Shown here in pieces: positions 32,529 to 42,009 of a DNA stretch of 64,000 bases. Each line of letters starts with the position of its first letter. The stretch's first letter is position 1. The notes beneath the pieces are model-generated. The model saw only the letters and a program-made list of their open reading frames with translations. It made no database searches and had not been told where the DNA came from. Position numbers and translations under genes: made by a program. The stretch is from Rudaea cellulosilytica DSM 22992 (GTDB lineage Bacteria; Pseudomonadota; Gammaproteobacteria; Xanthomonadales; Rhodanobacteraceae), in contig NZ_KB899244.1 of NCBI RefSeq assembly GCF_000378125.1, positions 186,001 through 250,000 on the forward strand. The letters run 5' to 3'.

Positions 32529-33448
32529 GGATGGAAGCGACGGCGTTCTCGCCCGCCTCAATCGGCAACCTCGGCATCGGCTTCGACATCCTCGGCCAGA
32601 GCTTCGCCGGCGCCGGCGACCGCGCCACGGTGCGTCGTATACAAAGCGGCAAAGTCCAGATTTCCGCCATCCGCAACGCACCGGTTGCGCTGCCGCTCGA
32701 AGCCGAAAAAAACACCGCCGGCGCCGCGCTGATCGCACTGCGCGAGGCGCTCAAGTTGCCGTTCGGCTTCGAGGTCGAACTCGACAAGGGTATTCCGTTC
32801 GGCTCGGGCATGGGCGGCTCGGCGGCTTCGTGCGTCGCCGCGCTCGTCGCCGCGAACGCACTGCTCGACGCACCACTCAGCGTCGAACAGCTGTATCCGC
32901 ATGCGCTCGCCGGCGAAGCCGTCGCCAGCGGCGGCCGCCACGGCGACAACATCGGACCGATGCTGCTCGGTGGGGTCGTACTCGCCACGCTCGATCATCT
33001 GGTCAGGATTCCGGTGCCGGAAAATTGGCACAGCGTGCTTGTCCATCCCGATGCAGTGCTCGAAACGCGGCGTGCACGCGAAGCGCTCAAGGGCGCGTAC
33101 GCGATCGGCGACTTCGTTGCACAGAGCGCGAATCTCGCCCTCGTCCTTGCTGGTTGCCAGCGCGGCGACGCCAGCCTCGTGCGCGCCGGACTGAACGACG
33201 TGCTCGTCGAACCGCGCCGCGCGCCGCTGATCGAAGGCTTCGCCCGCGTCAAGCAGGCCGCGCTCGATCAGCGCGCGATGGGCGCCAGCATCTCCGGTGC
33301 CGGCCCGTCCGTATTCGCTTGGTTCGAGTCACGCGCCGAAGCGGAAGTCGCCGCACCAGCAATGCAGGCCGCCTTCGCCGATGCCGGCATCGCCAGCGAA
33401 TCCTTCATCTCCCCCGTCAACGGGCCCGCAGCGCACGTCATCGCATGA
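32525..33448 (+). CDS. thrB: Homoserine kinase
   Basis: GHMP-family kinase that makes O-phosphohomoserine. The 307-residue product has the early [14 protein letters not shown] motif, the ATP loop [20 protein letters not shown] (about residues 94-113) and the C-terminal [15 protein letters not shown] glycine loop. The ATG at 32525 overlaps the thrA stop; an ATG two codons later (32531) is also possible. The last bases overlap the thrC start. It is the GHMP (enterobacterial) type and not the choline-kinase-like ThrB of many beta- and pseudomonads. Confidence 0.96.
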   Translation: MRMEATAFSPASIGNLGIGFDILGQSFAGAGDRATVRRIQSGKVQISAIRNAPVALPLEAEKNTAGAALIALREALKLPFGFEVELDKGIPFGSGMGGSAASCVAALVAANALLDAPLSVEQLYPHALAGEAVASGGRHGDNIGPMLLGGVVLATLDHLVRIPVPENWHSVLVHPDAVLETRRAREALKGAYAIGDFVAQSANLALVLAGCQRGDASLVRAGLNDVLVEPRRAPLIEGFARVKQAALDQRAMGASISGAGPSVFAWFESRAEAEVAAPAMQAAFADAGIASESFISPVNGPAAHVIA

Positions 33449-34740
33449 AATACATCAGCACACGAGGAAACTCCCCCGCACTCGGACTTTCCGCCGCACT
33501 CGCCGCGGGACTCGCGCCCGACGGCGGCCTGTACGTGCCGCAATCTCTGCCGAAGCTTGCGCCATCCGACTTCGATGGCTGCAACGACCTGCCCGCCATC
33601 GCCACGCGCCTGCTCGCGCCGTTCTTCGTCGACGACGCGCTCGCAGCCGAACTGCCTGCGATCTGCGCGCAGGCATTCACCTTCGACGCGCCGCTGCGCG
33701 CGCTGGCCACGCCAGGCGACCACGTACTCGAACTGTTCCACGGACCCACCGCCGCGTTCAAGGATTTCGGCGCGCGCTTCCTCGCCGCCTGCATGCAGCG
33801 GCTTCCGCGCGAGACGGACAAGCCGCTGACGATCATCGTCGCGACCTCGGGCGACACCGGCGCGGCGGTCGGCGCAGCCTTCGCGGGACTGCCCGGCTTC
33901 AAGGTCGCGATCCTCTATCCCGACGGCCGCGTCTCGCCACGCCAGGCGCACCAATTGGGCGCATTCGGCGGCAATGTGCGCGCCTTGCGCGTCGACGGCG
34001 CGTTCGACGACTGTCAGCGTATGGCCAAGCAGGCGCTGAGCGACAACGCGCTGCGTGCGGTCGCGCCGCTCAGTTCCGCCAACAGCATCAGCCTCGGCCG
34101 TCTGCTGCCGCAGATGAGCTACTACGCCGATTCCTCGCTGAAGCACTTCCGCGCAAGCGGTTCGCCCCTCAACTTCGTCGTGCCGACCGGCAACCTCGGC
34201 AATGCCGTCGCCTGCGTACTCGCGCGCGCCTGCGGTCTGCCGATCGGACGCATCGCACTCGCGACCAACGCCAACCGCGTGCTGCCGGACTTCTTCGCCG
34301 GCGCCGACTACACCGCACAGTCGAGCGTCGCAACGATCGCGAACGCGATGGACGTCGGCGCGCCGAGCAACTTCGAGCGACTGGCATGGCTGTATCAGGA
34401 CGCCGCCACTCTGCGCCGTGAGTTCGTCTCCATGTCGGTCGATGACGCGGCGATCCGCGCAACGATCCGCGAACGCCACAAGCGTTACGGCGAAATCTTC
34501 TGCCCGCACACCGCCACGGCGATCCACCTGCTCGAACGACTGCGCGCGCAGGGCACCGAGGGCGACTGGTCCGTAGTCGCCACGGCACATCCGGCCAAAT
34601 TCGACAGCATCGTCGAGCCGTTGATCGGTGCCACGGTTTCCGTGCCACCCAGCCTCGCTGCCCTGCTCGCACGCCCGGCGCACGCCGATCCGCTGGCGAA
34701 CGAGTACGCCGCGCTGCGCGCGGTGCTTGTCGGCAACTGA
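33445..34740 (+). CDS. thrC: Threonine synthase
   Basis: PLP enzyme turning O-phosphohomoserine into threonine, last step of the operon. The 431-residue product opens [19 protein letters not shown], has the PLP-lysine block [16 protein letters not shown] (Lys near residue 109), the phosphate-binding [12 protein letters not shown], and [17 protein letters not shown]. Length and motif order match the E. coli-type class. The ATG overlaps the thrB TGA. No clear terminator follows before the tRNA-Ala gene 109 bases downstream. Confidence 0.97.
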   Translation: MKYISTRGNSPALGLSAALAAGLAPDGGLYVPQSLPKLAPSDFDGCNDLPAIATRLLAPFFVDDALAAELPAICAQAFTFDAPLRALATPGDHVLELFHGPTAAFKDFGARFLAACMQRLPRETDKPLTIIVATSGDTGAAVGAAFAGLPGFKVAILYPDGRVSPRQAHQLGAFGGNVRALRVDGAFDDCQRMAKQALSDNALRAVAPLSSANSISLGRLLPQMSYYADSSLKHFRASGSPLNFVVPTGNLGNAVACVLARACGLPIGRIALATNANRVLPDFFAGADYTAQSSVATIANAMDVGAPSNFERLAWLYQDAATLRREFVSMSVDDAAIRATIRERHKRYGEIFCPHTATAIHLLERLRAQGTEGDWSVVATAHPAKFDSIVEPLIGATVSVPPSLAALLARPAHADPLANEYAALRAVLVGN

Positions 34741-34849
34741 CCGGCGCGAACTGCCATCTGGAATTTTCCGCGCCGAATACTTGGCGGAAATGCCGCGGGG
34801 CTGTATGATATGCGGCTCGGCGCGAGCCTGCCTCGCGCTGACCCGATTC

Positions 34850-34925
<76 letters not shown>

Positions 34926-34957
34926 AATCTTGTTTCAAGACATTCCAAGCAGACCCT

Positions 34958-34982
34958 AAACCCCGCCGAAAGCGGGGTTTTT
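34958..34982 (+). terminator. Intrinsic terminator after tRNA-Ala
   Basis: AAACCCCGC, loop CGAAA, GCGGGGTTT, continuing into TT: a 9-base perfect stem with a U tract 33 bases after the tRNA. Confidence 0.93.
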
Positions 34983-35156
34983 CTTTGGCTTCTTGTCCCC
35001 GTTGTTCCCGAACGTTCCTCGTCAGCTTGGGATAGCAAGGGGCAACTATCGAGTTGGTGGTTAGCGATCGCAGGAAAAGCCGTTGAGTCGACGTGATAGG
35101 CGAGCGGTCTGTTTTGCGCTTGTAGTAGTAATACGGCCAAGACTCGAAGGCTCGTC

Positions 35157-35708
35157 GTGTCTCACGATTCCAACCAAGTAAGCGCTCGGATCTTCGCGTT
35201 CTATCTGCACGACCAGCCCGACGACCGCGGTCGGCGGCTAGCCGATGTCCTCGCGCGTGGCGACGATTGGCTCGAGCGCACACAAGGGTATATGCAATGG
35301 CTTTTCCCGCTTCCCGAGCCGAGCGGATCGAACCCGCATGCGCCGCTACTCGACAGCGACACGATCGCCGCGTTCAGAGCGAACGACGTGATACGCGATC
35401 GACTGCGCAGCGCGTATTTGCGCATGCTGTGCTTCTACGGCTTGCGCGAACGCACATGGCACGTTGAGAAGGGCGAGAACTGGGACGACCGCAAAGCCAA
35501 ATGGGCGACAGCACCAACGCACAATAACTTGCGCATCTCACACATCCTACGAAGCATGTGCTTGCTTGGACTCCGCTCCGAGGCCGAGGCGTTCAAAGGC
35601 TGCCTGATACGGCTCGCACGATTGGACCCGGACTGCAACTTTGGCGAGCAAGCGCTCGCCTATTGGTGCGGAGCGACGGCGGATGCAGACCCAGGAAGAG
35701 AGAACTGA
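35157..35708 (+). CDS. OGFr (opioid growth factor receptor)-domain family protein
   Basis: A 183-residue cytoplasmic protein with the conserved N-terminal domain of opioid growth factor receptors, a family found in animals, fungi and scattered bacteria with no settled bacterial function. Matching blocks are FAFYLHDQPDDRGRRLADVL, DWLERTQGYMQWLFPLPEPS, NPHAPLLDSDTIAAFRAND, MLCFYGLRE and HNNLRISHILRSMCLLGL, in the family order and close to full domain length. The start is a GTG at 35157 preceded by AAGG. It lies alone between tRNA-Ala and a convergent glycosylase gene; such a single-gene cargo beside a tRNA suggests acquisition, though no repeat of the tRNA 3' end was found downstream. Confidence 0.85.
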   Translation: MSHDSNQVSARIFAFYLHDQPDDRGRRLADVLARGDDWLERTQGYMQWLFPLPEPSGSNPHAPLLDSDTIAAFRANDVIRDRLRSAYLRMLCFYGLRERTWHVEKGENWDDRKAKWATAPTHNNLRISHILRSMCLLGLRSEAEAFKGCLIRLARLDPDCNFGEQALAYWCGATADADPGREN

Positions 35709-35885
35709 GGACAAGTCAGGCTGGCAATCAAACAGCATTCCTAACGATCGAAGTGCTTTCGGCCATCGGAGTCGTGCCGTCCAGATCGAGCTGATGCAGA
35801 TACTTCAGGTCGGTCGTCGAGTGGCGGTGAGGTAGACACCGAATTCAGTAGCCGCTCGCGTGAAATAGTGCGACGCGACTCGCAA
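35709..35885. other. Convergent gap after the OGFr gene
   Basis: 177 bases without a gene or a good terminator; I looked here for a copy of the tRNA-Ala 3' end (integration scar) and found none. Confidence 0.4.
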
Positions 35886-37166
35886 CTACTGCCTCAATGC
35901 GGCACGCAGCATCGTCGCAAATGCCGCCGGCTTGCTCTTCCGAATCGTCACCCGTGGTGTCTGGTGCCAATTCGCCGCGCGCTGGATGGCCGCGGCGACA
36001 TCGGCAAGCAGCACCGCATCAGGCTCGACTTCGGGTTCGAGAAAGATCGCCTTGACCTCGAACTCGCCGCTGGCACGGTGTGCCTTCGCATCGAGCCGGC
36101 CGATCAGGCGTCCGCGATGCAGAATCGGCAGCACGAAATAACCGTAGCGCCGTTTGTGGCCCGGCACGTAGCATTCGATCGTGTAGTCGAAGCCGAACAT
36201 CGCGCTCGCGCGCTCGCGATGCCAGACCACCGGATCGAACGGCGACAGCAGCGCGGTATGCGTCGCGCGCAGCGCGCCACGCGCGGCACGCGCGAGCAGC
36301 AGCGCATGGTCGCGATGCACGTAACCCGGATTCTCCCAACCGCGCACCTCGACACGGATCAGCTCGCCCGATTCGACATGCGGTTCCAACGCTGCATCCT
36401 TGAATTTCTTGTACAGACGGAAATAGTCGTCGATCCAGCGCGCCTGGGTGATGCCAAGCGCACGCACCGCGCCGACCAGGAACTCGCGGCGGATGTCCGC
36501 TTCGTCGAGCCGCGTATCAGCATCGATGGATGGCGCTTTACTCGGGCCATTCGCTACGCGAATGTTCGCGCGCGCTCGGGCGCGCGCAGTGGCCAGCACG
36601 CGCTCGCTGAGGTCGTAGACGCGCTGGAAATTCTCGCGCCGCGCGATCATCAGCTCGCCCAGGACGAAACCGGCTTCGAGCCAACGCTTCTCGTTCGATC
36701 GGTTCCACCAGCCGCCAACGCCTTTGATCTGGCGCTCAAAGTCGGACGACTTTACCGCGCCGTTCGCGCGCACATGTTCGATCAGCGCCGCGACCTCGGC
36801 GCGGTGCTCGCGCTGCATGCGCGCAGCGCTCTTGTGCGCCCAATGTCCCGCGCGGATCGGCGACGGATGCCGATGCAGGCCCAAGTCACCGATCGGCGCG
36901 AAACAGGCCTCGTGCGCCCAGCATTCAAAGATGTCGGCGTGCGCCAGCGCTTCGTCCAGCCAGCGCGGCTCGTAGTCGCCGAGGCGCGAGAACAAAACCA
37001 GGTAGGGGCTGCGCGCAACGACGTGGATCGTGTCTATCTGCAGCAGGCGCATGCGTTCGATCGCGGCGCGCACGGCCTTGCGTGTGGCCCGCGCGCGCGC
37101 AGGCACGAGCAGACCCTGGGCCGCCAGATGCAGGTTGCGTGCCTGCTGCAGGCTCAATTTCAGCAT
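35886..37166 (-). CDS. AlkX/YcaQ-family crosslink-repair DNA glycosylase (winged-helix DUF1006)
   Basis: A 426-residue winged-helix DNA glycosylase of the HTH_42 family. E. coli YcaQ (AlkX) unhooks interstrand crosslinks and N7-alkylguanines. The catalytic QxD motif of the YcaQ branch is seen as QID at residues 43-45 within RLLQIDTIHVVARSPYLVLF, and FECWAHEACFAPI follows as in the family. The C-terminal part holds RLDAKAHRASGEFEVKAIFL-type beta segments. It stands alone, convergent with the OGFr gene and divergent from the EF-hand gene. Confidence 0.9.
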   Translation of the reverse strand: MLKLSLQQARNLHLAAQGLLVPARARATRKAVRAAIERMRLLQIDTIHVVARSPYLVLFSRLGDYEPRWLDEALAHADIFECWAHEACFAPIGDLGLHRHPSPIRAGHWAHKSAARMQREHRAEVAALIEHVRANGAVKSSDFERQIKGVGGWWNRSNEKRWLEAGFVLGELMIARRENFQRVYDLSERVLATARARARANIRVANGPSKAPSIDADTRLDEADIRREFLVGAVRALGITQARWIDDYFRLYKKFKDAALEPHVESGELIRVEVRGWENPGYVHRDHALLLARAARGALRATHTALLSPFDPVVWHRERASAMFGFDYTIECYVPGHKRRYGYFVLPILHRGRLIGRLDAKAHRASGEFEVKAIFLEPEVEPDAVLLADVAAAIQRAANWHQTPRVTIRKSKPAAFATMLRAALRQ

Positions 37167-37255
37167 TCTGCAGTTATCCGGCAGTCATCCAATACAGAAC
37201 TCCGTGCGTTCATTCAGGTCGAACTTGCTTGCCAATTCCCGCCTGGAGAATGTCT

Positions 37256-37567
37256 ATGAATGCCGTCTCATGTGCTGCGATCACCGTCTCCCTCCTTTTT
37301 GCTGCCGCGACACCGTGCTTGGCGCAGGACACGGTACGGCATCTCGCCGATGCACAGGGCCATGAGGTCATTGTGCGCACCGGCATGCCCGCCCCCGATC
37401 GCTACGGCCCCAAGCCGACATTTGCCGAACTGGACCGCAACCACGACGGCTCGGTCAGTCGCGAGGAAGCCGAGGCATTTCCACCGCTTGCCAACGATTT
37501 CGATTTCGTCGCGCAGAACGGCGAGCGCATTTCGCCGCGCCAGTACGCGCAGTGGGATTATCGCTGA
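37256..37567 (+). CDS. Small exported EF-hand protein
   Basis: A 103-residue protein with a signal peptide (MNAVSCAAITVSLLFAAATP, cleavage near CLAQD) and one canonical EF-hand loop DRNHDGSVSREE (ligands D, N, D, S, S and E at 1, 3, 5, 7, 9 and 12) near residues 62-73. The remaining C-terminal part may be a degenerate second hand. Calcium binding in the periplasm is inferred. The ATG at 37256 is favoured over 37250 because GGAG at 37244 is then eight bases away. Ends in a strong shared terminator. Confidence 0.8.
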   Translation: MNAVSCAAITVSLLFAAATPCLAQDTVRHLADAQGHEVIVRTGMPAPDRYGPKPTFAELDRNHDGSVSREEAEAFPPLANDFDFVAQNGERISPRQYAQWDYR

Positions 37568-37583
37568 TCGCCTCGTAACCCCC

Positions 37584-37616
37584 AAAAAAAACCCCGGCCT
37601 TTCGCCGGGGTTTTTT
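37584..37616. terminator. Bidirectional intrinsic terminator
   Basis: A run of eight A, AACCCCGGC, loop CTTTC, GCCGGGGTT, and a T run. It lies between the convergent EF-hand gene and the Gly/Tyr-rich lipoprotein gene and can serve both. Confidence 0.93.
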
Positions 37617-37624
37617 ATAAAGAA

Positions 37625-37996
37625 TCAGTGATGGCCATGGTGACCAATCGGCCCGGCGTGCCCACTACCGCCACGCCCGCCCCAATAGCCGCCGTGGCCG
37701 CCGCGCCAAGGACCGCTGTAGCGGTGGCCACCCCAATATCCGCCATAGAAGCCGAGGCTGAGCGACGGCCCGTAGCCATACCACCCCGGACCGTACCAGT
37801 AGGGATCGTAGTAGCCGTAATAAGCCGGCGCCGGCGCGTAGTAGCCGACGTCGCTGTCATCGTAGTCGACGACGGCGTTGCCGTTGCGCCCGTCGTAGAC
37901 GACACCGGTGCGCACCGGATAATAAACGCAGCCGCCCAAGCCGAGGCCGGCTGTGGCAAGCAAGGCAATGACCGTGGATTTGACGACCGCATTCAT
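37625..37996 (-). CDS. Glycine/tyrosine/histidine-rich lipoprotein
   Basis: A 123-residue lipoprotein: signal MNAVVKSTVIALLATAGLGL with the lipobox GLGGC (Cys23 becomes acylated), then a short acidic segment (DYDDSDVGYY) and a tail extremely rich in Gly, Tyr, Trp and His (YYGYYDPYWYGPGWYGYG; GGHRYSGPWRGGHGGYWGG). It ends GPIGHHGHH. Composition suggests a surface or envelope protein and possible metal binding by the His-rich tail; no named family. Residue 24 onward (VYYP) gives no inner-membrane retention signal (no Asp at +2), so outer-membrane sorting is expected. Confidence 0.75.
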   Translation of the reverse strand: MNAVVKSTVIALLATAGLGLGGCVYYPVRTGVVYDGRNGNAVVDYDDSDVGYYAPAPAYYGYYDPYWYGPGWYGYGPSLSLGFYGGYWGGHRYSGPWRGGHGGYWGGRGGSGHAGPIGHHGHH

Positions 37997-38082
37997 GACG
38001 CACTCCGCCGCGTGGGATACGTGGAAAATATACGCCTGACGGGCTAAATCAAGTCTGAGCGGCGGCGTTCACGAAACTTCAC

Positions 38083-38640
38083 TCAGCTGCCAGCAATCTT
38101 GTCGACCCAGGCGGCGAACGCGTGCATGAACTTGCGCAGGAATTCCTGCGTCGTCGGCACGAGCGAGCCATCAGGCTGGACGAGCTTGTCGAAGCCACTC
38201 AGATAGACCTCCGGCTGCTGCATCAGCGGCACGTCGAGGAAGACCATCGACTGACGCAGGGCGTGGTTCGCGCCGAAGCCGCCGATGTTGCCGATCGAAC
38301 CGCTCACGATCGCGCCGGGCTTGCCGGCCCAGACGCTTTTGCCGTACGGACGCGAGCCCACGTCGATCGCGTTCTTGAGCGCACCTGGCACGGACCGGTT
38401 GAATTCCGGTGTGACGAACAGCAATCCCTGCGCGGCGCGCACCTGATCGCGGAACCGCTGCCACGACGGCGGGGGCGCCTCCGTCTCGAGATCGAGGTTG
38501 TACAGCGGCAGGTCGCCGATCTCGACGATTGCGGGCTTGAGCGATGACGGCGCGAGTGCGATCAGGTTCTCTGCGATCTTGCGGCTGATCGATTCCTTGC
38601 GCAGGCTACCGACGATAACGGCGATATTCTTCGTGCCCAT
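38083..38640 (-). CDS. NADPH-dependent FMN reductase / quinone reductase (ChrR-like)
   Basis: A 185-residue flavodoxin-fold oxidoreductase. It shows the FMN phosphate loop GSLRKESISRKIAENL (about residues 12-27) and the PEFNRSVPGALKNAIDVGSR signature of the NADPH-dependent FMN reductase family (about 78-97). Such enzymes reduce quinones, azo compounds, or metals such as chromate; the natural substrate is not shown. It is 62 bases upstream of nothing in operon sense: the rhomboid gene lies upstream on the same strand with a 62-base gap, so they may be co-transcribed. Confidence 0.9.
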   Translation of the reverse strand: MGTKNIAVIVGSLRKESISRKIAENLIALAPSSLKPAIVEIGDLPLYNLDLETEAPPPSWQRFRDQVRAAQGLLFVTPEFNRSVPGALKNAIDVGSRPYGKSVWAGKPGAIVSGSIGNIGGFGANHALRQSMVFLDVPLMQQPEVYLSGFDKLVQPDGSLVPTTQEFLRKFMHAFAAWVDKIAGS

Positions 38641-38702
38641 GCGAAAACTCCTGTCTGTGTGGTGGATTCAAACGCAAACGTCTTGCCGCTCGGTACCCGT
38701 CC

Positions 38703-39305
38703 TCAGAATCGCGGGTTGGTGAGCTGCTGCAGAAACGCCGAGAACACGCGCGGCTCGGCCAGCAAGGTGAAGGCGACGCCGTAGGCACCGCCCCACAGAT
38801 GCGCGCTGTGGTTGACGTTGTCGCGTCCCTGGCGCTCCATATAGATCGAATATGCCACGTACGCCACCGCATAGAGAATCGCCGGCATCGGCACGAACCA
38901 GACGTATATCCGCGACCACGGGCTGAGCAGGATGAAGGCAAACAGCACGGCTGACACGCCGCCAGACGCACCGAGACTGCGGTAGGCGGGATTGTCCTTG
39001 TTCGCGAAATAGCTCGGCAGGATCGCCACCACCACCGCGCCCGCATAGAACAGGGCAAAACCGAACGGCCCCAGTACCTGCTCGTAGAATCCCTCCAGCA
39101 GCCTGCCGAAGAAGTACAACGTGATCATGTTGAACAACAGATGCGCGCCATCCGCATGGATCAGCGCATGGCTGAGAAAGCGGTAGTACTGGCCGCGCTT
39201 GACCGCGGGTGGCCAGAAGATCAGCTTGTCGATCAACTGCGCGTTGTTAAAGCCGAGGAAGGAAATGAGGCAGGTGACAGCAATGATTGAAATGGTCGTG
39301 AGCAT
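38703..39305 (-). CDS. Rhomboid-family intramembrane serine protease
   Basis: A 200-residue membrane protein with about six hydrophobic segments. Rhomboid features are RGQYYRFLSHALIHADGAHL and LFNM after TM1, the nucleophile Ser in GASGGVSAVLFAFI (near residue 118) and the partner His in NVNHSAHLWGGAYGV (near 167). The catalytic pair is present, so it should be active. Substrates unknown. It lies divergent from the CorA-like gene and upstream of the FMN reductase on its own strand. Confidence 0.88.
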   Translation of the reverse strand: MLTTISIIAVTCLISFLGFNNAQLIDKLIFWPPAVKRGQYYRFLSHALIHADGAHLLFNMITLYFFGRLLEGFYEQVLGPFGFALFYAGAVVVAILPSYFANKDNPAYRSLGASGGVSAVLFAFILLSPWSRIYVWFVPMPAILYAVAYVAYSIYMERQGRDNVNHSAHLWGGAYGVAFTLLAEPRVFSAFLQQLTNPRF

Positions 39306-39395
39306 TTGAATCCTGGAATTTAGGGCGCCCTTTGGAAGTTCCTGACATATGCCGGGTTATGCTTGCGCCTGTAGCGCAATGGTAGAGGAAAAACC

Positions 39396-40355
39396 ATGCT
39401 GACGATCCACGCCGCGCATCCGGCCGCGTGCAGCGTATGGAAATCTGGCACGGCCGCGCCCAGCGGCACACCGGTCTGGCTCGATCTGCTCGATCCGGAT
39501 GCCGCCGAGCGCGCCGAAGCCGAACGCGTGCTCGGCGCGAAACTGCCGCAACGCGATCAGATCAGCGCGATCGAACTCTCAAGCCGCCTGCATGCGGACA
39601 ACGAGATACTGCGCCTCAATATCCCCGCCTTCGTGCGCGCCGAATCGGGCAAGGGTGCGATGACGCCACTCGGTTTCGTGCTGACGCCGAAGCTGCTCGT
39701 CTCGATCCGCTACGCCGAGTCGCTCGCCTTCGCGCACACGAGCAAGCTCGCGACTGCTGCCGATGCGCCGAACGGCAGCGTCGAGACCTTCATCGCGTTG
39801 ATCGAGGCAATCGTCAACATCGCCGCCGATCGCATGGAAGAAACCAGCGGCGAGTTGTCGAAACTGTCGCGCGCGGTGTTTTCCGACGAGCGCGGCCAGC
39901 GTGGCCTGCTGCGCGGCGCGCTGTTCAAGGTCGGCGCGATGCAGCGCCAGATCGTGCAGCTGCGCGCGGCCATGCTCGGCGTGTCGCGCGTGATCGCCTA
40001 TCTCTGCGAAACCGCGCCGACCTGGATCGACAAGAAGCATCTGCAGCGGCTGAAGACGATGCAGACCGACATTGCCTCGCTCAACGAATTCGACCAGCAA
40101 CTGTCCGACCGCCTGCAGTTCCTGCTCGATGCCGTGCTCGGCTTCATCAACAACAACCAGAACGACATCATGAAGGTGCTCACTATCGTCTCGGTCGTGA
40201 CGATCGGGCCGATGACATTCGCCGGCATCTGGGGCATGAACTTCAAGTCGATCGCCGAATACGACTGGCCGCACGGCTACGCAATGGCGTTGACGGTCAT
40301 GGCGATAAGCGTGATCGTGCCGCTCGCGATATTCAAATGGAAAAAGTGGTTCTGA
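39396..40355 (+). CDS. CorA/ZntB-family divalent metal ion transporter
   Basis: A 319-residue pentameric-type metal channel or transporter: a soluble alpha/beta N-terminal domain, a long helical stalk (about 140-255) and two C-terminal membrane helices. The family GMN signature is IWGMNF between the helices (near residue 277), followed by a loop and a terminal KWKKWF basic tail. Magnesium, cobalt or zinc could be carried; the sequence does not decide between CorA and ZntB. Stands alone, divergent from the rhomboid gene. Confidence 0.88.
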   Translation: MLTIHAAHPAACSVWKSGTAAPSGTPVWLDLLDPDAAERAEAERVLGAKLPQRDQISAIELSSRLHADNEILRLNIPAFVRAESGKGAMTPLGFVLTPKLLVSIRYAESLAFAHTSKLATAADAPNGSVETFIALIEAIVNIAADRMEETSGELSKLSRAVFSDERGQRGLLRGALFKVGAMQRQIVQLRAAMLGVSRVIAYLCETAPTWIDKKHLQRLKTMQTDIASLNEFDQQLSDRLQFLLDAVLGFINNNQNDIMKVLTIVSVVTIGPMTFAGIWGMNFKSIAEYDWPHGYAMALTVMAISVIVPLAIFKWKKWF

Positions 40356-40435
40356 TCGGCAGCGCATGACTTCCGGCAGTATCTTGCCGTGCAGCGCGCG
40401 CCTAGCCTGATGCAATCGCATCGGGGAGGAGCGCG

Positions 40436-41410
40436 ATGAAGACCCTGCTGTTCGCCTGCGCGGCCGTGCTTGCTGCCACGCAGTCCTGGGCCGCCGAAAC
40501 GACAACCGTCGCTCCTGGCGTGGATCTGATTCCCGGCACCTTCGTTCCCGGCCGCCAGCCCGACGGCAACAGTTTGGTTTTTCGCACCGCAGATGGCCTT
40601 GTCGTGTTCGACAGCGGACGCCATGCCGAGCACACCCAGCGCATCCTCGATTTCGCGAAAGGCGCGAAGTTGCCGATCAAAGCCGTGGTCAACAGCCACT
40701 GGCATCTCGACCATATCGGCGGCAATCTGCGCATCCGCGCGGCGTATCCCGATGTCCGCGTCTACGCGAGCATCGCGATCGACGGCGCGATGGGCGGTTT
40801 CCTCGCCGACTACCGCAAGCAATTGGTCGACGCGATCGCGCAGACCAAGGACGAAAAGACCGTGCAGTCGTACCGCGATGAGGTCGCGCTCATCGATGCG
40901 GGTCGCGCGCTGTATCCGGACGAGGTCATAGCCAAGTCGGGCACGCGCCGCATCGCTGGACATCGTTTCGACGTGCGCCTGCAGGCACGCGCGGTGACCG
41001 CGGGCGATGTATGGATCTACGATCCGACCACGCGCACGCTCGCCGCCGGCGACCTCGTCACCCTGCCCGTTCCACTGTTCGACACTGCCTGCCCTGCGCG
41101 CTGGCAATCGGCGCTGGCCGAGCTCGAACGCGTGCCGTTCGATACTCTGGTGCCGGGACACGGCGCACCGATGCAGCGCGCGCAATTCGCGACCTACCGC
41201 CGCGCTTATGCGAATCTTCTCGATTGCGCGGCATCGAGCAAGGACAAGAACGCCTGCATCGACGGCTGGCTCACCGACGCCAAGCCGCTGCTGGCCGATG
41301 CCGATTCGAGCTTTGTGCGTACACTGGCCGGCTACTACATCGACAATTCACTGCGCGCGCCGAAGGCGAAAATCGACCGGCTCTGCGATGCGGACATGAA
41401 ACAGCACTGA
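40436..41410 (+). CDS. Exported MBL-fold metallo-hydrolase
   Basis: A 324-residue metallo-beta-lactamase-fold protein with a signal peptide (MKTLLFACAAVLAATQSWAA) and the zinc motif HWHLDHIGGNL (about residues 85-95), a later metal Asp/His in LAAGDLVTLPVP and VPGHGAPM (about 202 and 241). This fold covers beta-lactamases, lactonases and other hydrolases; the substrate is not predictable. GGAGG precedes the ATG. The following small secreted-protein gene starts 34 bases downstream and may be co-transcribed. Confidence 0.85.
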   Translation: MKTLLFACAAVLAATQSWAAETTTVAPGVDLIPGTFVPGRQPDGNSLVFRTADGLVVFDSGRHAEHTQRILDFAKGAKLPIKAVVNSHWHLDHIGGNLRIRAAYPDVRVYASIAIDGAMGGFLADYRKQLVDAIAQTKDEKTVQSYRDEVALIDAGRALYPDEVIAKSGTRRIAGHRFDVRLQARAVTAGDVWIYDPTTRTLAAGDLVTLPVPLFDTACPARWQSALAELERVPFDTLVPGHGAPMQRAQFATYRRAYANLLDCAASSKDKNACIDGWLTDAKPLLADADSSFVRTLAGYYIDNSLRAPKAKIDRLCDADMKQH

Positions 41411-41444
41411 CCTGATTCGCTGCCGACAACCCGAGGAGACGTCC

Positions 41445-41963
41445 ATGCATCGTCTGTTGCTCGTCGCCGCTCTCATCGCCGCTTCCACGGCCATTGCTGC
41501 GCCACCACCCGCAGGCTGCCCTGCAAGTGCAAGCGAATACCATCAGTTCGATTTCTGGATCGGCAAATGGGAGGTGCGCGACCCCAGCGGCAAGGCCGTG
41601 CTCGGCCACAGCCGCATCGAAGCAGTCAGCGACGGCTGCGGCATCAGCGAGCACTGGGCCGGCGCCAAGGGCAGCAATGGCGTCAGCTACAACGCCTGGG
41701 ACGCTGACTCGAAACGCTGGCAGCAGTTCTGGATCGGCAACCAGCCGAACGGCGTGCTGCAACTCGAAGGTGGCATCGAGCAAGGCAGCATGGTGCTCAG
41801 CGGTTCGAAGACTAACGTGCAGACCGGCAAGCCGCAGCGCCAGCGCATCACCTGGACACCGAACCACGACGGCAACGTGCGCCAGCTCTGGGAGTCATCG
41901 GACGACGACGGCAAAACCTGGACGACCGCATTCGACGGCATCTATCACAAACAAACTAATTGA
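41445..41963 (+). CDS. Secreted DUF1579-like hypothetical protein
   Basis: A 172-residue protein with a signal peptide (MHRLLLVAALIAASTAIAAP). The mature part begins with the QFDFWIGKWEVRDPSG motif and carries the DADSKRWQQFWIG and SSDDDGKTW blocks of a lipocalin-like family with no known function. The duplicated Tat protein at 46100 shows the same layout (WLVGSWDV ... SADDGKTWE), so the two may be distant relatives. GAGGAG lies before the start. Function unknown. Confidence 0.75.
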   Translation: MHRLLLVAALIAASTAIAAPPPAGCPASASEYHQFDFWIGKWEVRDPSGKAVLGHSRIEAVSDGCGISEHWAGAKGSNGVSYNAWDADSKRWQQFWIGNQPNGVLQLEGGIEQGSMVLSGSKTNVQTGKPQRQRITWTPNHDGNVRQLWESSDDDGKTWTTAFDGIYHKQTN

Positions 41964-42009
41964 TCGCGTCGGGCGGGCCGTCGCACGCCTTGCCGTACAC
42001 CTCGACCGC

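Noticed and set aside
35709-35885. Possible attachment-site copy of the tRNA-Ala 3' end after the OGFr gene
   Set aside because: No stretch matching the tRNA 3' end was found.
39361-39390. tRNA-like 5' half (GCGCCTGTAGCGCAATGGTAGAGG) before the CorA-like gene
   Set aside because: D-stem pairing fails (G10-G25 and G12-A23), there is no anticodon arm or T arm, and a TGCGC/GCGCA dyad explains the look. At most a decayed fragment.
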